Part shown: positions 11,199-23,071 of the stretch, one piece after another | How the letters are laid out: each line of letters starts with the position of its first letter | Position numbering within the stretch: position 1 is the stretch's first letter | Assembly (NCBI GenBank): GCA_021234155.1 | Contig: JAJEKV010000033.1 | Span: 6,252,635-6,316,634 of the forward strand | Source of the DNA: Isoetes taiwanensis | Lineage: Eukaryota; Streptophyta; Lycopodiopsida; Isoetales; Isoetaceae | Direction: 5' to 3' | DNA: 64,000 bases | Notes under the pieces: generated by a model | Database searches by the model: none | The model's input: only the letters and a program-made list of their open reading frames with translations | Told to the model about the DNA's origin: nothing | Program-made: the position numbers and the translations under genes

Positions 11199-14100
11199 AA
11201 CCAAAATATTGGTTACCCTAATGAACGGGAGGTTCAAATTAGGGAAATTTTTAAAAATACCCTTGTATTTTTGTGTAATTGTCAAAAAGCCCCTAATTTC
11301 TTTGTATTTGTCAAAATGCCCTTTTTTTTAGCAGGGTTGCCTAACCCCCCGCCCACTTTCCTGCGTTTTTAGCTATGCCACGTGTCGTGACACATCAGCA
11401 AAAATTATTGCAGGCCGTTGGATCTCCAATATTTTGCATCGACGGCCTGTAAAATTAGAAAATACCCTGAAAATCTGGTTGCCTTCCTTTCCTTTGGCAT
11501 TTGAATTCCCTCCTCAGACCTTCCCTCCTCTGTTTTACGCTTTCTCGAATTCGATGGATGGAGAGGGCGACGGACTTGAAACCGCCGGTTTACTCCATAA
11601 AATATCTTTGTTGCCCCGGCAATATCTCCCCAGCAGAGGTACTCTCACACCTACTAGAGGTAGCCAAGCTTGCAAGCTTGGGCTCTCGTAATCTTGTGGC
11701 AATGGAATAGGCGAGACCCTAAGCTCCAATAGAAGCATAGTTTTCTTTGGGATTTTGTGGATTCTTGGACCGTAGCTCTCTGCCAAACCTCTCCAAGAGA
11801 TCTATTTCATGTGTCATGATGGTTTATTTTTTCTTGTATGTTTTGGCGTTACTTTCTTAAATCATTCTTCGTCCTAATATTTCTTGAGTTTGGCTACGGG
11901 TTATGCGATGGTTTTCTCGGCGGTTTGGCTATGGGTTATGCGATGGTTTTTCGGCGGTTTGGCATTTCTGACTTATCTTTATCTTGAGCATGATCTTCGT
12001 AGTCCCAAAGCTAGATCTTGTCTTTATAAGTTTCAAGACTATTTTCTTGTCTATATAGATTTAGATTCGACATCAAAAGGTTTGCAAAGTTTGCGAAGAA
12101 ATCTTGGCCACTTGAGGTCTACTCATTTAAAATCTTAACCCGGTGCTAGCTCGAGAAAAGAGCTTAGATGTTACTAACTGCTTATTTGTATTGAAGCACG
12201 CCTTTCGGTGACATGATGGTTGGCCGATCATAATTTTATTACGGTGAAGCAGATTGTTATTAAAGGGGAAACCGCTGAGAACAAAGGGAACTACTGGGGC
12301 TTTAATTTGACATATTCTATTTAAGAAGTGCGAAACATCGGTGAGTTCCAAGAAAGATCCTTTACATACAAAGACATAGCAAGCATCAATTGATTTATTT
12401 TCATGGCTTCAAGCCGAAAAACAAACAGGACCATGAGCATTTTGAAGGCTAAGCTCCATTCTTGGAGTAAAAACGTGCAAGGTTTTTCTTAGAGGGTCTG
12501 TTTTCGTATGCACCTTATAAATGATATCAGAAATGCTCTACACGGAAAGTTCTTCAAAATACCTAAGCACAAAAGGTCACCGCTCTACGTAATTTTGAGG
12601 AGTTAACAGATATAATTACTAGTCAATGTGATTTTTGCGGATGTCAAAGCATTTATGTCAAATGCGTGAAGTGCAACCTTGCTAGGAGTAAGTGTGGGAT
12701 CCGGTAAATAACAAATTGTAGAAATTGCGGCTAAGTTGGCCATTATATCTCAGGGTTTTACATTCAACAAGCCGTCCCACAGAAATTGTTTATAACATTA
12801 CAGGAGGATCTAATGTTACTTTTCATGAAGTGAATCTACCGCCATTTGAAGACATAATCTGTTCTACTATTCCTATATTGTCGAATATTCCTATATTGAC
12901 CAGAGAAGCTCATATTCCTAGATGCAGGCATAATCTATTCCTATATTGTCCAGAGAAGTTCATATTCCTGAGGTGTTTGGTTTTATCCAAATGTTAAAAA
13001 TCACCCATGCTGTATTAAAATCACCCATATGTATTTGGGTTTGCTTGAAAAGTGTTTAGCAGTTGCCATGATATAATGGTTGATGCATAAAACTATTCAT
13101 TAACAAATGGAGCTTAGACTATGTTCTCTCTTTAAATTTGGTAATTCTTTCTAACATGTTTGGATGCACTACCCACGTAAATGTAAGGTATATACAATTC
13201 TGCCTGGATCACCAACGGCATGGTGCCATATGGCGACAATTCTTTTAAAGATTGTTAACCATGATCTTATCTGCTGCGACAAGAGATTTTACCACGTTCT
13301 ATTGCAACAAGAAATTGACCCAAGGATTCAAGAGTTTTACCCTTATTCTGCCTAGCATTTTGCCGATTTAACCCACAAAATTGTAGATTCCTTCGCGCGT
13401 CGACCAGCCTTCCTCGCCGGAATTCAAGGCAGAGGGGCATTCCTGTATACAGTAAGGCAATTACCTAGAACCAGAATGTACATAACATACTTCACATCTC
13501 TATACGAATGCAACATACTAATCTCAACTAACACTATAGATCTCATTTAAGACCACATCCACTATTTGCATTATAGACTACTATCTTAAACAATCTTATG
13601 AAACTATAGATCTCATTTAAGACCACATCCACTATTTGCATTATAGACTACTATCTTAAACAATCTTATGAAACGTTTAATCGCCGAGGAGAGAGCAATA
13701 ACTACTAACTACTATCACTTACAAACTTAGGCATCTCCAAATGACAACAAAGACATCATTTACTTAAAATGGTAATTTGATCTTCAGTTCAAATGCTACA
13801 TTTGGCTTCCCGGCATGATACCACTTATACATTTAGCATTCTTTCTTCAATTTCAAAGCTTTCTGACATACAAATAAACACCATCGACATCTACACACAA
13901 ATACTACCTGTAGAAGTCAACAAATATGAACCTCAACATATGGTATCCCCTATCAACTTCCAAATGTGAACACCTAAACCTCTACCCCACAACTTCCCAC
14001 CAAACTTCGAATTACCACAGACGAAAACCCAATGCGAGCCAAACTGCCTAGCCTTCTTCCCAACCTTGCAGTTCTGCTAGTTTTTTTGTACTTATCTTAT

Positions 14101-15078
14101 TTTCAGTTGAACGGCGGTGGCGGGAAGATAAATCCAGTGCACAAACGACAATTCCAAGCATCAAGTTGTCTACATCTGATATGCGAGCACAGATCCGGCA
14201 GAAGGACTGGTGTCCAGCAAGTAACAACAGCCCTAAACGAAGCAAGCCAATTCTTCACAAACAGGTGCGTTTTGGTTTTTGCATGCTTTTTATTTCTCTA
14301 TTCTTTCATCGTTGATAAACGATTTGGAGAAACGGTTTGGAGAAAAGGAATTCCGATAGTAGTACTGTCATAGAGCCAAACAAGCTCATTCTTGTGAATA
14401 TTCTGAAAGCATGTGGTACCACTGTTGTAGTGGGGCGTCGTCTATGCATCCATGGGCAGATTCTTCATAGCTGATTTTTGAATCAGCTTTACCTCATGCG
14501 CACAAGGATTGAGCTATTTTTTACCAGGTAGTGTATATCTTCCCAAAGGGATTAGGTTTCTGAGTCGGGTTTAAGGAAAGGGGCGTAGAAGTATAGGATC
14601 TACATCTATAAAAGGGCTTGCAAAAGAAGCATTTATTCCACTTGCCAGAAGCATTTCATAGGTTGACGATGTCCCTTCTTCCTATTTTTTACGGAATTAG
14701 CCTTCAGTTTGGTGCGAAATTGTTAAGCTAGCAAATAAAATTGAAAGAAATAAGGTAGAGATCCTACAGAATGGACATCCTTGAGTTATGTAAGTCTTAA
14801 TCGTTTTGTATCAAGAACAGAAGAGATAACGAATTTGGAGGTATGTTTGTTGCTCTTTCAAAGATAGCCGGCGGTAACGTAATTTTACTTAATTTATACT
14901 TAATGCAGTTCTAAAGTAATCTACGTGGGCGAGCTCAGAAAAGCGAGAAAGGGAGAGATACTTCGACGTCAATTTGAGGAGAAGCGTCTTGAATGCAAAC
15001 GTAAATATCGGTGGTTCTTCTTCTCTGACCAAAGAATCAGTTTCTTCATGGGCATATTATGCAATGCTTATATTTCAG
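11199..15078. other. Non-coding stretch with two small tandem duplications
   Basis: No convincing gene is seen. A 35-bp unit is tandemly duplicated at 11892-11960, and a 70-bp unit is duplicated almost perfectly at 13533-13672. A short frame near 11554 (MDGEGDGLETAGLLHK, followed by a possible GTACTC donor) could be the first exon of a gene, but no continuation was found. Around 12841-12985 the phrase TATTCCTATATTG recurs. Confidence 0.5.
13533..13672. repeat. 70-bp perfect tandem duplication
   Basis: Two adjacent copies of a 70-bp AT-rich unit begin ACTATAGATCTCATTTAAGA. Their near-identity implies a recent event or strong conversion. No coding content is seen. Confidence 0.9.
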
Positions 15079-15996
15079 GGTGTCAATTTGTATATTAAAA
15101 ATCATAGACGATGATTACCTTAGAAATGAGTTTAGTGCATATGGTACAATCACATCAATGCGTCATGAGAAGGGAGAGTGGGGGGTTTTGGCTTTGTGTG
15201 TTTTTCAACTTCGAGGAGGAGGCTTTGAGGGCGATCAATGAAGCTAATAGTATGTTTGTTGTTGCTGAATGTGATTATTCTTGAAGACAAAGGTGAGATA
15301 ACTAATAGACATTGTGGTTTTCCTAGATCGCATGGTACATGGAAAGCCTATGTATGTTGCTTTTGCACAAAGGAAAGAAGTTCGTCGAGACACGATTAGA
15401 GCAAACATTATGCCAGCCGGATGGCGGGGATTGATTGCTTTTACAGTGCGGTGTGGCTGCTGCATATCCCCCGGTATACTTCACTACACCGGTATCCTTC
15501 CCCTCTTTGTAACTCCAAGGGCGGGGATAATGTATCAACCGGTTGTGAGGCGGAGGAGGTCGGGCGGGCTGGATCTATGCCACCCCTAGGGGAGACCTGT
15601 TATTCAACCCTCGCCACCATATACCATGGTGACTTTTTTACCCCAATTGCTTTCCCGGGGCATGATCCCAGTTTTTAAAGTTTTTATTTTTGACACGTTA
15701 AGTTTTTATTAAAAAGGCAAATTTTTCATTTGAAGGTTTCAAACTGCAAGAACCCAACAGGTTTGAGAGTTGCAAATTGTTGAGAATTGGTTACTAAAGT
15801 GCATGATCTTATGTGCAGCAACGACCCTGCCAGACTGTCAAACATGCATCTAATGGACAGCCGCGAGATGTTGTTTCTCCTGCAGTCACTCCTCAGCCTT
15901 CACTTCCGGTTGGCTTGCCGTCTGGAATTCCTGCAATTGTTTCACAAGTTCCTTCTGCTGTCACTGGACAGGAAGATCAGACACCCATATTCTAAG
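15079..15996 (+). pseudogene. Poly(A)-binding protein (PABP) pseudogene, RRM4 and linker
   Basis: PABP binds mRNA poly(A) tails through four RRM domains. After an intron-like TTTCAG acceptor the sequence reads GVNLYIKN, then (frame-shifted) IDDDYLRNEFSAYGTITS and GFGFVCFS, then EEALRAINEANS. A later block, HGKPMYVAFAQRKEVRR (from about 15340), is the canonical end of RRM4. Then come linker-like pieces (AAAYPPVYFTTP, IMYQPVV, RAGSMPPLG). A block at 15811-15995 starting QQRPCQ is compatible with the Pro/Gln/Val linker. Intron borders persist while the frames are broken several times, so this is an unprocessed, decayed gene copy. RRM1-3 and the C-terminal PABC domain were not seen. Confidence 0.75.
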
Positions 15997-16888
15997 ACCG
16001 AACAAACCTGGTATATTAGATGCTCCGGATCCGAAACAATGTACTCCTGTCCTCTGTCCTGAAGGAAATACATACAGTGATATAGCAACTTAAAATAGAA
16101 GGAACTGCATTTAGTTGCATGTTGCACCAGTTCAAATATGCACAAAAAATGTGAGCAATTGCTATGTAGATTGATTGCACACATGGAATTATCAATGTCT
16201 CCTGTTTTTTAAAGAAGATGTATTGCTGATAGATATCATTGTCAGTGTTCTTCCCAATGAAGGAAAGATCTTGCAGTTGCTTTTGGCCTTGCTCGCAAAT
16301 AGAATAGATTCATAAATAAGACTGAGTTTTGTCTATAACATATGACCAAGCTTAAAACAAGGCCATGGCCTGCCTTTTCATTGCATGGAAGGCATAAGTT
16401 TTAATATCTCTTTAGATGCTATTTTGGTAGAAGCATAAGCTTATTCATATATTCCTCACTTCCTTCAATTGTTGCCAATTGTTTTCGTAAATATCAAATA
16501 GTGCTATTTAGATATACTGAATGTAGTCATACACAATGAGTGCATTTATTAGCTCTCTTATTACGTTTCGTAAATTCTTCACCAGGTTCTTAAGCCAGTC
16601 GGCTCTATTCTGCACGCTTACATTTAAGGGCTTCTTCTACTTCAGGTATGGACATCGACAGTATACCATTTTATTCTAAACAAAATACAATCGACACTAG
16701 CAAGCTCTACAAGCCTCTTCAAGCTCTACAATACTAACATATACAGATAGCATGATATTCATGTGCTCAAATACAGGTCTTGCATCCCGTAGCCTAAGTT
16801 ACATACAGATAGCATGCCAATAAATGGAATTCTGGTGATCCATCTGCTGAATACAGGCCTTACACCCTGGAAATCCAATTTCTTTCTG
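15997..16888. other. Non-coding, nothing recognised
   Basis: This is AT-rich sequence without recognisable genes or clear repeats. The PIF1-like fragment begins at its right edge. Confidence 0.5.
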
Positions 16889-17096
16889 TCAATTTGTTTC
16901 TACCCAATTTCCAAGTCACAAGGACAATCGTTAAAATCTGTTGGGATCTATCTATCTTCTGCAGTCTTCACACATGGTCAATTATATGTTGCTTTATCTA
17001 GATGCACGTCAATGAATGGTGTCAAAATTTGCATTGAAAGCACTAATTGCTTGACATCATCAAGGCATGATGCAGGTATGCCGCCCAATATGAAAT
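16889..17096 (+). pseudogene. PIF1/Helitron helicase C-terminal fragment
   Basis: The frame contains ISKSQGQSL, then [20 protein letters not shown], with R directly after. These match the last helicase motifs of PIF1-family enzymes, including those of plant Helitrons. Only this C-terminal scrap exists and it stops after MPPNMK. No Helitron 3' hairpin with CTRR end was identified next to it. Confidence 0.7.
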
Positions 17097-17670
17097 AAAC
17101 AACTTGATCATGCAAAACCTTCTTTTCAAATATTATAAGCGTATACCTTTCACCTTTATTTACCAAGTGGTTTAATGTGATCACATAAACTTCTATGCGG
17201 GGATGTTAAGAGTTGTGGGCTCCCCTATAAATTCTTAGTAATTAGATCAATAGATGTAGAACTTCTTAGTAAATAGGTCAATAGATGTAGACAAATATAA
17301 GGGGGACAATGAACCCATACATAAAACATAACGTGCTCTAAATTTGCTACACAACATAAGGCATAACGTCCTAAAAAATTTGTTTTTTTGGAAAGAAATT
17401 TGCTATTTTTTGTCCCAACTGAAACATATACTATTCGCAAAAATATGTGTGTCATCACGTAGATAAAAAAGCATCTTGCAGATAGCAATTATATGAATTA
17501 GATATTGCTAATTTTCCTTTTTTTTTTTCCTTCAATTATGGACAACACATTGCTCTTCAAATCTCCATTTACAATCACATACAAAGCCCACTTCTAGTAC
17601 ACTTATAAGATTTTCCAAAAGAAGAACTCTAAGTCTAAGCTTGAGTAAAAGACTTGAATTGTTTTGTGTA

Positions 17671-18323
17671 ATCATAGAAGGAGTCTTTTTTTTTTTTTTT
17701 TTTTTTTTTTTTTGGGAAGAACGACAAACTTTATTGAAACTCCAAGCCAAAAGCCAGATACAGATACAGAGGCGGGAATAAAATCTCAGAGGATAATCAT
17801 GATCCACTGAGTAGAACCACCAGCCTATGCATAAGACAACACACTCAAATAGGACTCAAATATCAACTGTCGCTTGGCAGGAGCAAGCGAAGAACAATGG
17901 TAGGCCTTAACGATTCTAGCTTGTGCGTCCTGGAGGACAACTGCAGGAGGAATATCCGAACCCTAAAAGAAGATGGACCACAACAACCATCCTGATGCTA
18001 AATGAAATGCTTGGCTCCGCAACTTATTCCAGGTATCAGGATAAATAGCCAGAAGCACTTGCTGACTTGTCAATGTCACATGAAAAAGAGAAAGCAGCCA
18101 AGACCAAACAGGCTGGAGCTGATCACATAAAAAGAAACAATGCTCAATGGTCTCGTCCCTTTGCTTGCACAGTGGGCAGAGTGTTGACACTCGAGGATCA
18201 AATCTGTGGACAAGCACATTCACACAAGGGCATCTGTGAAGAATCTACCACCAAAGCACAGCCACCTTAGGATGGAGTAGTTTATCCCAAGCCCAAGTCC
18301 ACATACATCATAGAAGGAGTCTT
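17671..18323 (-). mobile_element. 5'-truncated LINE with 17-bp target duplication
   Basis: The target duplication ATCATAGAAGGAGTCTT occurs at 17671-17687 and 18307-18323. The insert between them ends, on its 3' side, in a run of about 30 A (plus-strand T, 17686-17714). Its minus-strand frame at 17963-18223 encodes the zinc-binding region found after plant LINE reverse transcriptases: CPLCKQRDETIEHCFFLC. This is a typical L1-like insertion that kept only the C-terminal end. Confidence 0.9.
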
Positions 18324-18605
18324 AATTGGCTATGTCTTGTCCTTGCAAATGCTCATTGAGCACAAATGATATGTGCTTGTCAAATGTAGGCTACTACAAG
18401 CCTACATGTACATGCCAAGAATGGCCATGTAGTATGTTGCCTTGTCCTTGCAAGTATTGCATGCTCAATGAGCACAAATGACAACGTTGCATGGTAGAAA
18501 TGCCCTTCTACACGATAAAGCAACATTGTATATTGCCTTGTCCTTGCAAATATTCCATCTATTTGAAATGCCAATGTTGTCATCTTGCAAAAGCTTCTCG
18601 CCATT

Positions 18606-18967
18606 TATCCTTCCATTTGGAACAGCTTGAAGCAACAGGCTTTTCACTTAGCTTCAGGCTGATTGTTGTGGTCTATTTGGAAAAGAAGGCGAATGTGTAT
18701 CTTCAAAGGCTTACCAATTAGTGTCGACCAACTTCTTCATGAGGCGCAAGACAGATTGGCGAAGGCATACCTATGTTCTCAGCTTGCTCCTGAGAAAAAA
18801 CGTTTGATTTTTGAGGAATGTTTGGGTATCTTATCTTATGCATAGACAGGTGGCTGCACTCAGTGGATTATCTTTGTCTGCTGAGAGTTTATTCATGTCT
18901 CTGCATCTATGTGTGTACTTCTTCTGGAATATTGAATAACAGTTTGTCGTCCTTCAAACAAAAAAAT
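18606..18967 (+). mobile_element. LINE C-terminal fragment, same family
   Basis: The plus-strand frames read QAFHLAS..LLWSIWKRRRMCIFKG and QLLHEAQDRLAKAYLC. This continues where the LINE at 17688-18306 stops (SQAFHLASGWLLWSI), so the same LINE family is inserted in the opposite orientation. It ends with CAAACAAAAAAATG, a short A-rich tail. The left end was not determined exactly. Confidence 0.65.
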
Positions 18968-20108
18968 GTAAAGATGAAATGGTTTTGGAAACAATTGAAA
19001 TGCTTTTACGCTTCATGCATCTCATATTCTTAGGTATGGCACATGCCATTAGTTTTGTCTCATTTTTAAGTCTTAAGGTAAACCAATATGGTTGTGGAAT
19101 ATGTTGCCATATAGAAGTTCTTTATTATTTTGTCATAAAGCTCTATCCCTGTCTGGAAAATGAAAGTCTTGTTTCACCAATATGATACACTTGACTTTCT
19201 ACAAAAAGTCATCTAAAGTCTCCTAATTGCATAAGCTCGAGTGAAAATCTTGAATTGTTTTGTGTAATCATAGAAGAAGTCTTAGTATGTCTAGATATAT
19301 AATTGTAAGTATTCATTTTGTTTGATATTCAGGTGATTTTGTCATGTCTTCTTGTTTGAGCTCATGTCCATATTTCTGTTCCGTCCCATGTCCCTTTGTT
19401 AATCTCCGTGGACGTTAAAATTCTATCTATTTCACACATTTTATAACATCCCTAGGCCACACATTCCGTATAACATTCACACATCTGTTGTACAACATTC
19501 ATATTTGTTCCATACACATTATGTACCTTATTAGTAGTAACGTACTAAATATAGCACATCAAACCATTGAAAGGGGCATCTGGGTCTAAGCATGAAACTG
19601 GGGTACAGTTTCGCGTCCGCCAAGCACTCCACCAGCATAGCACCCATATGTTTTTTAGTGACATTTTGAAGGAATCTTTTTACCCGTCATCGAAGAAAAT
19701 GAAGTGTGCCTCAAATTTTCGCGCGCAGGCAATGGCAGGGTGATGATGGCTCCGACTTGAATGATTTGCAATGGCAGGCCAATGCATGAGTCTAGTGGCC
19801 GGCCTAAACCAAACAGATACGCTGCTTCCGACGAAGGTGCTTTCCCATTTCGTTTTTGAATTTTTTTTTCCGGGTCAGTGTTACAGTTTTGAGAGTTTTA
19901 TGCCTGGTTAGAGGTCGATGGTTTTTGTAGGAAGACATGTTGCAATGCATAGCCACCTCCTCGGCATTGTAGTATAAATATTGTCCTTCCTTGCTTTGAA
20001 GAATAAACAAGGTCTTTTGAAAGTCAGTCGTGCTTTATCTTGAAAGATGAAATTGTCAATTCCACATTTTGTAGATCGGCTCTTTATGCTATTCCTGGCC
20101 TTTGCAGG
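18968..20108. other. Non-coding, with one short repeat copy
   Basis: Sequence at about 19228-19287 repeats the flank of the LINE target site at 17630-17687 (TTGAATTGTTTTGTGTAATC and neighbours), so it is a dispersed repeat. Around 19407-19421 the phrase TCCGTGGACGTTAAAAT matches the 3' end of the LINE family seen at 55317 and 60937. Nothing else is recognised. Confidence 0.55.
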
Positions 20109-22517
20109 TACCTGATGGGAAGGACTGGCGACCATATCTAGAGGAAGCTCAGGAGCTACATGGTGTAAGTTTCAAAACCATTGCATCCTATATTTCTAAT
20201 GTTATTCTTTTTCTTCCCATCTTTATGAAGGTTTTTAGTTTTTGTGTTTTTGTCTTAGTGATCAAGAAGAATGAGTTCTTTTTTTAGATGAAATAGTTGG
20301 TTGTTATTAGTTAATTATAGTTATTTCATGGTAGCAAGCATGCACGCATTTAGAACCAGCTTTTTAAAATAGTTTAATATGGCAAATTTCAATTGGGCTC
20401 TTAATTAGTGGATTGTAGTACATTTTCAACTTGCATTTCATCTCTGCTTGTCAGTGTTGTGGCTTACTAATACGGACTTCTACTTTATGGTTTAATCAGA
20501 AAGCAGAGATGAAGCTTGCAACATCCATATCAGATTTTTATGCCTTTAGAGGTTTGCCAAATGAGGGCAGGGATCCGAGTTCCATAACTTGGGATGACTG
20601 CACCAAAGCAGATTTCTTATATCACGGAGGGTGGCGTGAAGGACAACAAAATTAAATTGCATCAGATTAGGCCAGACTTCCATGATGAATTGCAGGAGTT
20701 GGTGAAGCAAATTTATCAGTTTGGCCTGAAAAACAAAGAAGCCAAAACTAAGTTCGCGAGGGCATTTGCTTGGCAACATACAACGAGAACTCTTTCTAAT
20801 CCTGATGCATTTAAGGTTAATTGGGCTAGATTTGCCTTTGATAGCTTACAAATCTCGAAAAGAAATAGTAAGAAGAGAAGCAGCAGGGAAGAAATGTTGT
20901 TATCGAACGTGGCTACTGCAATCTCAACTTTAGAAGATGAAAATGACAAACTGAAAGCTGAAATTACAGCTTATGAGCAGGAACTGAAGGGAAAGGAAAG
21001 GTTGCTGGAGAATACCATCGGCATGCTAGCTGGATTTCAAATGGCAGCAGAATCCATTTCTAAGAAAATTGAGGATGCTAAAGGCAAATACACTGCTTTG
21101 AAAGAATTATCTCCGGAAAAAAGTAGCTTTGGAATATCTTAGTCAAGAAGAAGATTTATTAGGACTGTCTTTGTTAACAATTCTGAAGAACAAAGATGCG
21201 GCTGATAACAGGGCAGACATTGAATATGAGATTAACAAAATAAATTTGAACCTTGATGTCAATAGAGAAGCAAGGGCAGACTTGGAATCTAGATTGCAAA
21301 ATCTAAAGCATCTTAGGGATGCTTTTACGATGACAACGCTAATTAGACCAAGTGCTGGAAATTGGCTTGTCCTAGATAGGGACGCAGGATGTGCAGTGTG
21401 TGGTTTCAGTTTTAGTATGAATTTCGAAATGCATGTTAAGTTGCATTGTGGACACAAGTTCCACATATTCTGCTTCCAGCTTTGCATGGAAAATATGCAT
21501 TGTTTAGTTTGCAGAGGGGAGTTACCCGGTGATCTTTACCAAGAGTTAGGTTACATGCAGTTTGTAGGCGAGAAGGAACCTGAAGACAGTAGTAAAGATT
21601 CTAGTGATGAGGGCTCTATTGGTGAAGATAGATCTATGGGTGAAGATGAGGATAACTTCGTCATGTCAACACCTAAAAAACTGAAAGTGACTAGAAGGCC
21701 GCTAACAAGGGCCATGACTTCTCCAACAAAAGGTTTGTTTGTCATTTTAGGTCTTCAATTCATTTCTGTCATTTCAGGTCCTAAAGTAATGTACGAATTG
21801 AATTGCGCTTGTTATTAGAGGCAAGCAAGGAAACTTGCATGAGAGAAGAGGTTGTCAAAACGGGGTCTGAACAGAATGTGCATGTACAGATTGATGCTGC
21901 AGGTAAACATCTTAGCACAATGAGTTGTAACTTCAGAGTTGCTGACCTTGAATTTTCTTGCAGCTGGAAAGGCCGAGATTACACATGCAGCAGAAGAAAC
22001 ACCACATACCAAGTTGGGCAGGAAAAGAAAGCCTAGATGCATTAGACCTCCAATTCCAGCCCCACCAGTTCCTAGAAAGAATACAGCTAAGGGTTCAGTT
22101 TCTAGAAGGAAGCAAATTGGAAAGAATTCAAAGAAGGGTAGCTCAGCTGCAGGAACCGGCAAAGAGCACTTGGAACCGTCTAAGGATGTTAATAATGACG
22201 TACCTCCCCCGACAAACAAAGAGATGACTTCAGATACCGTAATTCCTTCAAGCAACACCGTGCTTTCAGACACCGAGTCTTGGAACTCCATTCAAGTACA
22301 AAATTTATGGTTTCAAAGTTCAGGTCAGAACACATTTCCCTGGTTTTCAAGCCAGAATGACGTGCTTGTTCCAATTGTGAACAAAGAAAGACCAGAAGAT
22401 CCTTTGCCTGCTACACATGTTCCTGTGACACCAGTTGTAGCTAATAGCTCTGACTCGGAGGATGACGACATAACTCTTGAGCAATACAGTAGCAAGAAGA
22501 CTCAAGATCACTGTTGA
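20109..22517 (+). CDS. RING-H2-like coiled-coil protein gene, with frameshifts
   Basis: Exons in order: 20109-20166 (after TTTGCAG, donor GTAAGT), 20502 to about 20640, about 20600-21732, 21819-21902 and 21964-22517; the last two junctions are phase-perfect. The product has a helical, lysine-rich segment (coiled coil, about 20850-21300) and then a zinc finger C-x2-C-x15-C-x-H-x2-H-x2-C-x9-C-x2-C (CAVCGFSFS...HCGHKFHIFC...CLVC), which fits a RING-H2 E3-ligase type finger. After it come an acidic Ser/Asp patch and a basic, Pro-rich tail. Two frame breaks need explaining: one near 20600, and one at an A6 run (21117-21122) where losing one A would restore the coiled-coil frame. It may be a recent pseudogene, a gene with unseen splicing, or a sequence error. 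Host or transposon origin is not clear. Confidence 0.55.
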
Positions 22518-23071
22518 CTTAAGATGCTGTTGACTCTTAAGATACTGTGGCTAGGTCTGGCATTACTTTAGAACAACATCAGTAACATCAGTGGCAAAGC
22601 AGGTCCCATAATTTGTGGATTCCATTTTCTACTAAACTACAAATAGTTAAACCAGGGAATATCATCTAAAACTGTTGTAATGATTATTTGTTAGAAGTCT
22701 TTGGATCATAAGGTTGTATTATGATCATAAGGTTCCACTCTTTTGGCTTTATCCGGCTTTAGATTGAAAATTGTATTATGTGTTTGATGCTAAATTAACA
22801 AAATTGTTTGCAGAAATTGGGCTCCTAGAAATTCAGAAACAAATTCAGTTATGTTGTCATCACTGGACTTTAGAACTTAGATTTTGGATCATAATAGCTC
22901 TGTATAATATTTCTACTCAACGTGGTACTGTATTCTAGAATGTTCCTGCCTTTTGCTGCCACCTCAGAGATTTATACTGCTTAGGGATACAAGAATGCTC
23001 TGTCTTTGAATATGTGAACAAATATGTGAACAGAATGAGAAAACTTTTAGGTAGTAGAACAACTTCAAAAA
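22518..23071. other. Convergent intergenic spacer
   Basis: This AT-rich spacer lies between the RING gene (plus) and the truncated transposase-like gene (minus). It probably holds the 3' untranslated region of the RING gene. A short direct repeat of GACATGTGCAAC lies at its right end (about 23087-23130). Confidence 0.5.

Noticed and set aside
11434-11710. Overlapping small plus-strand ORFs near a G/C-richer patch
   Set aside because: No domain and no downstream exon found. Mentioned only as a possible first exon.
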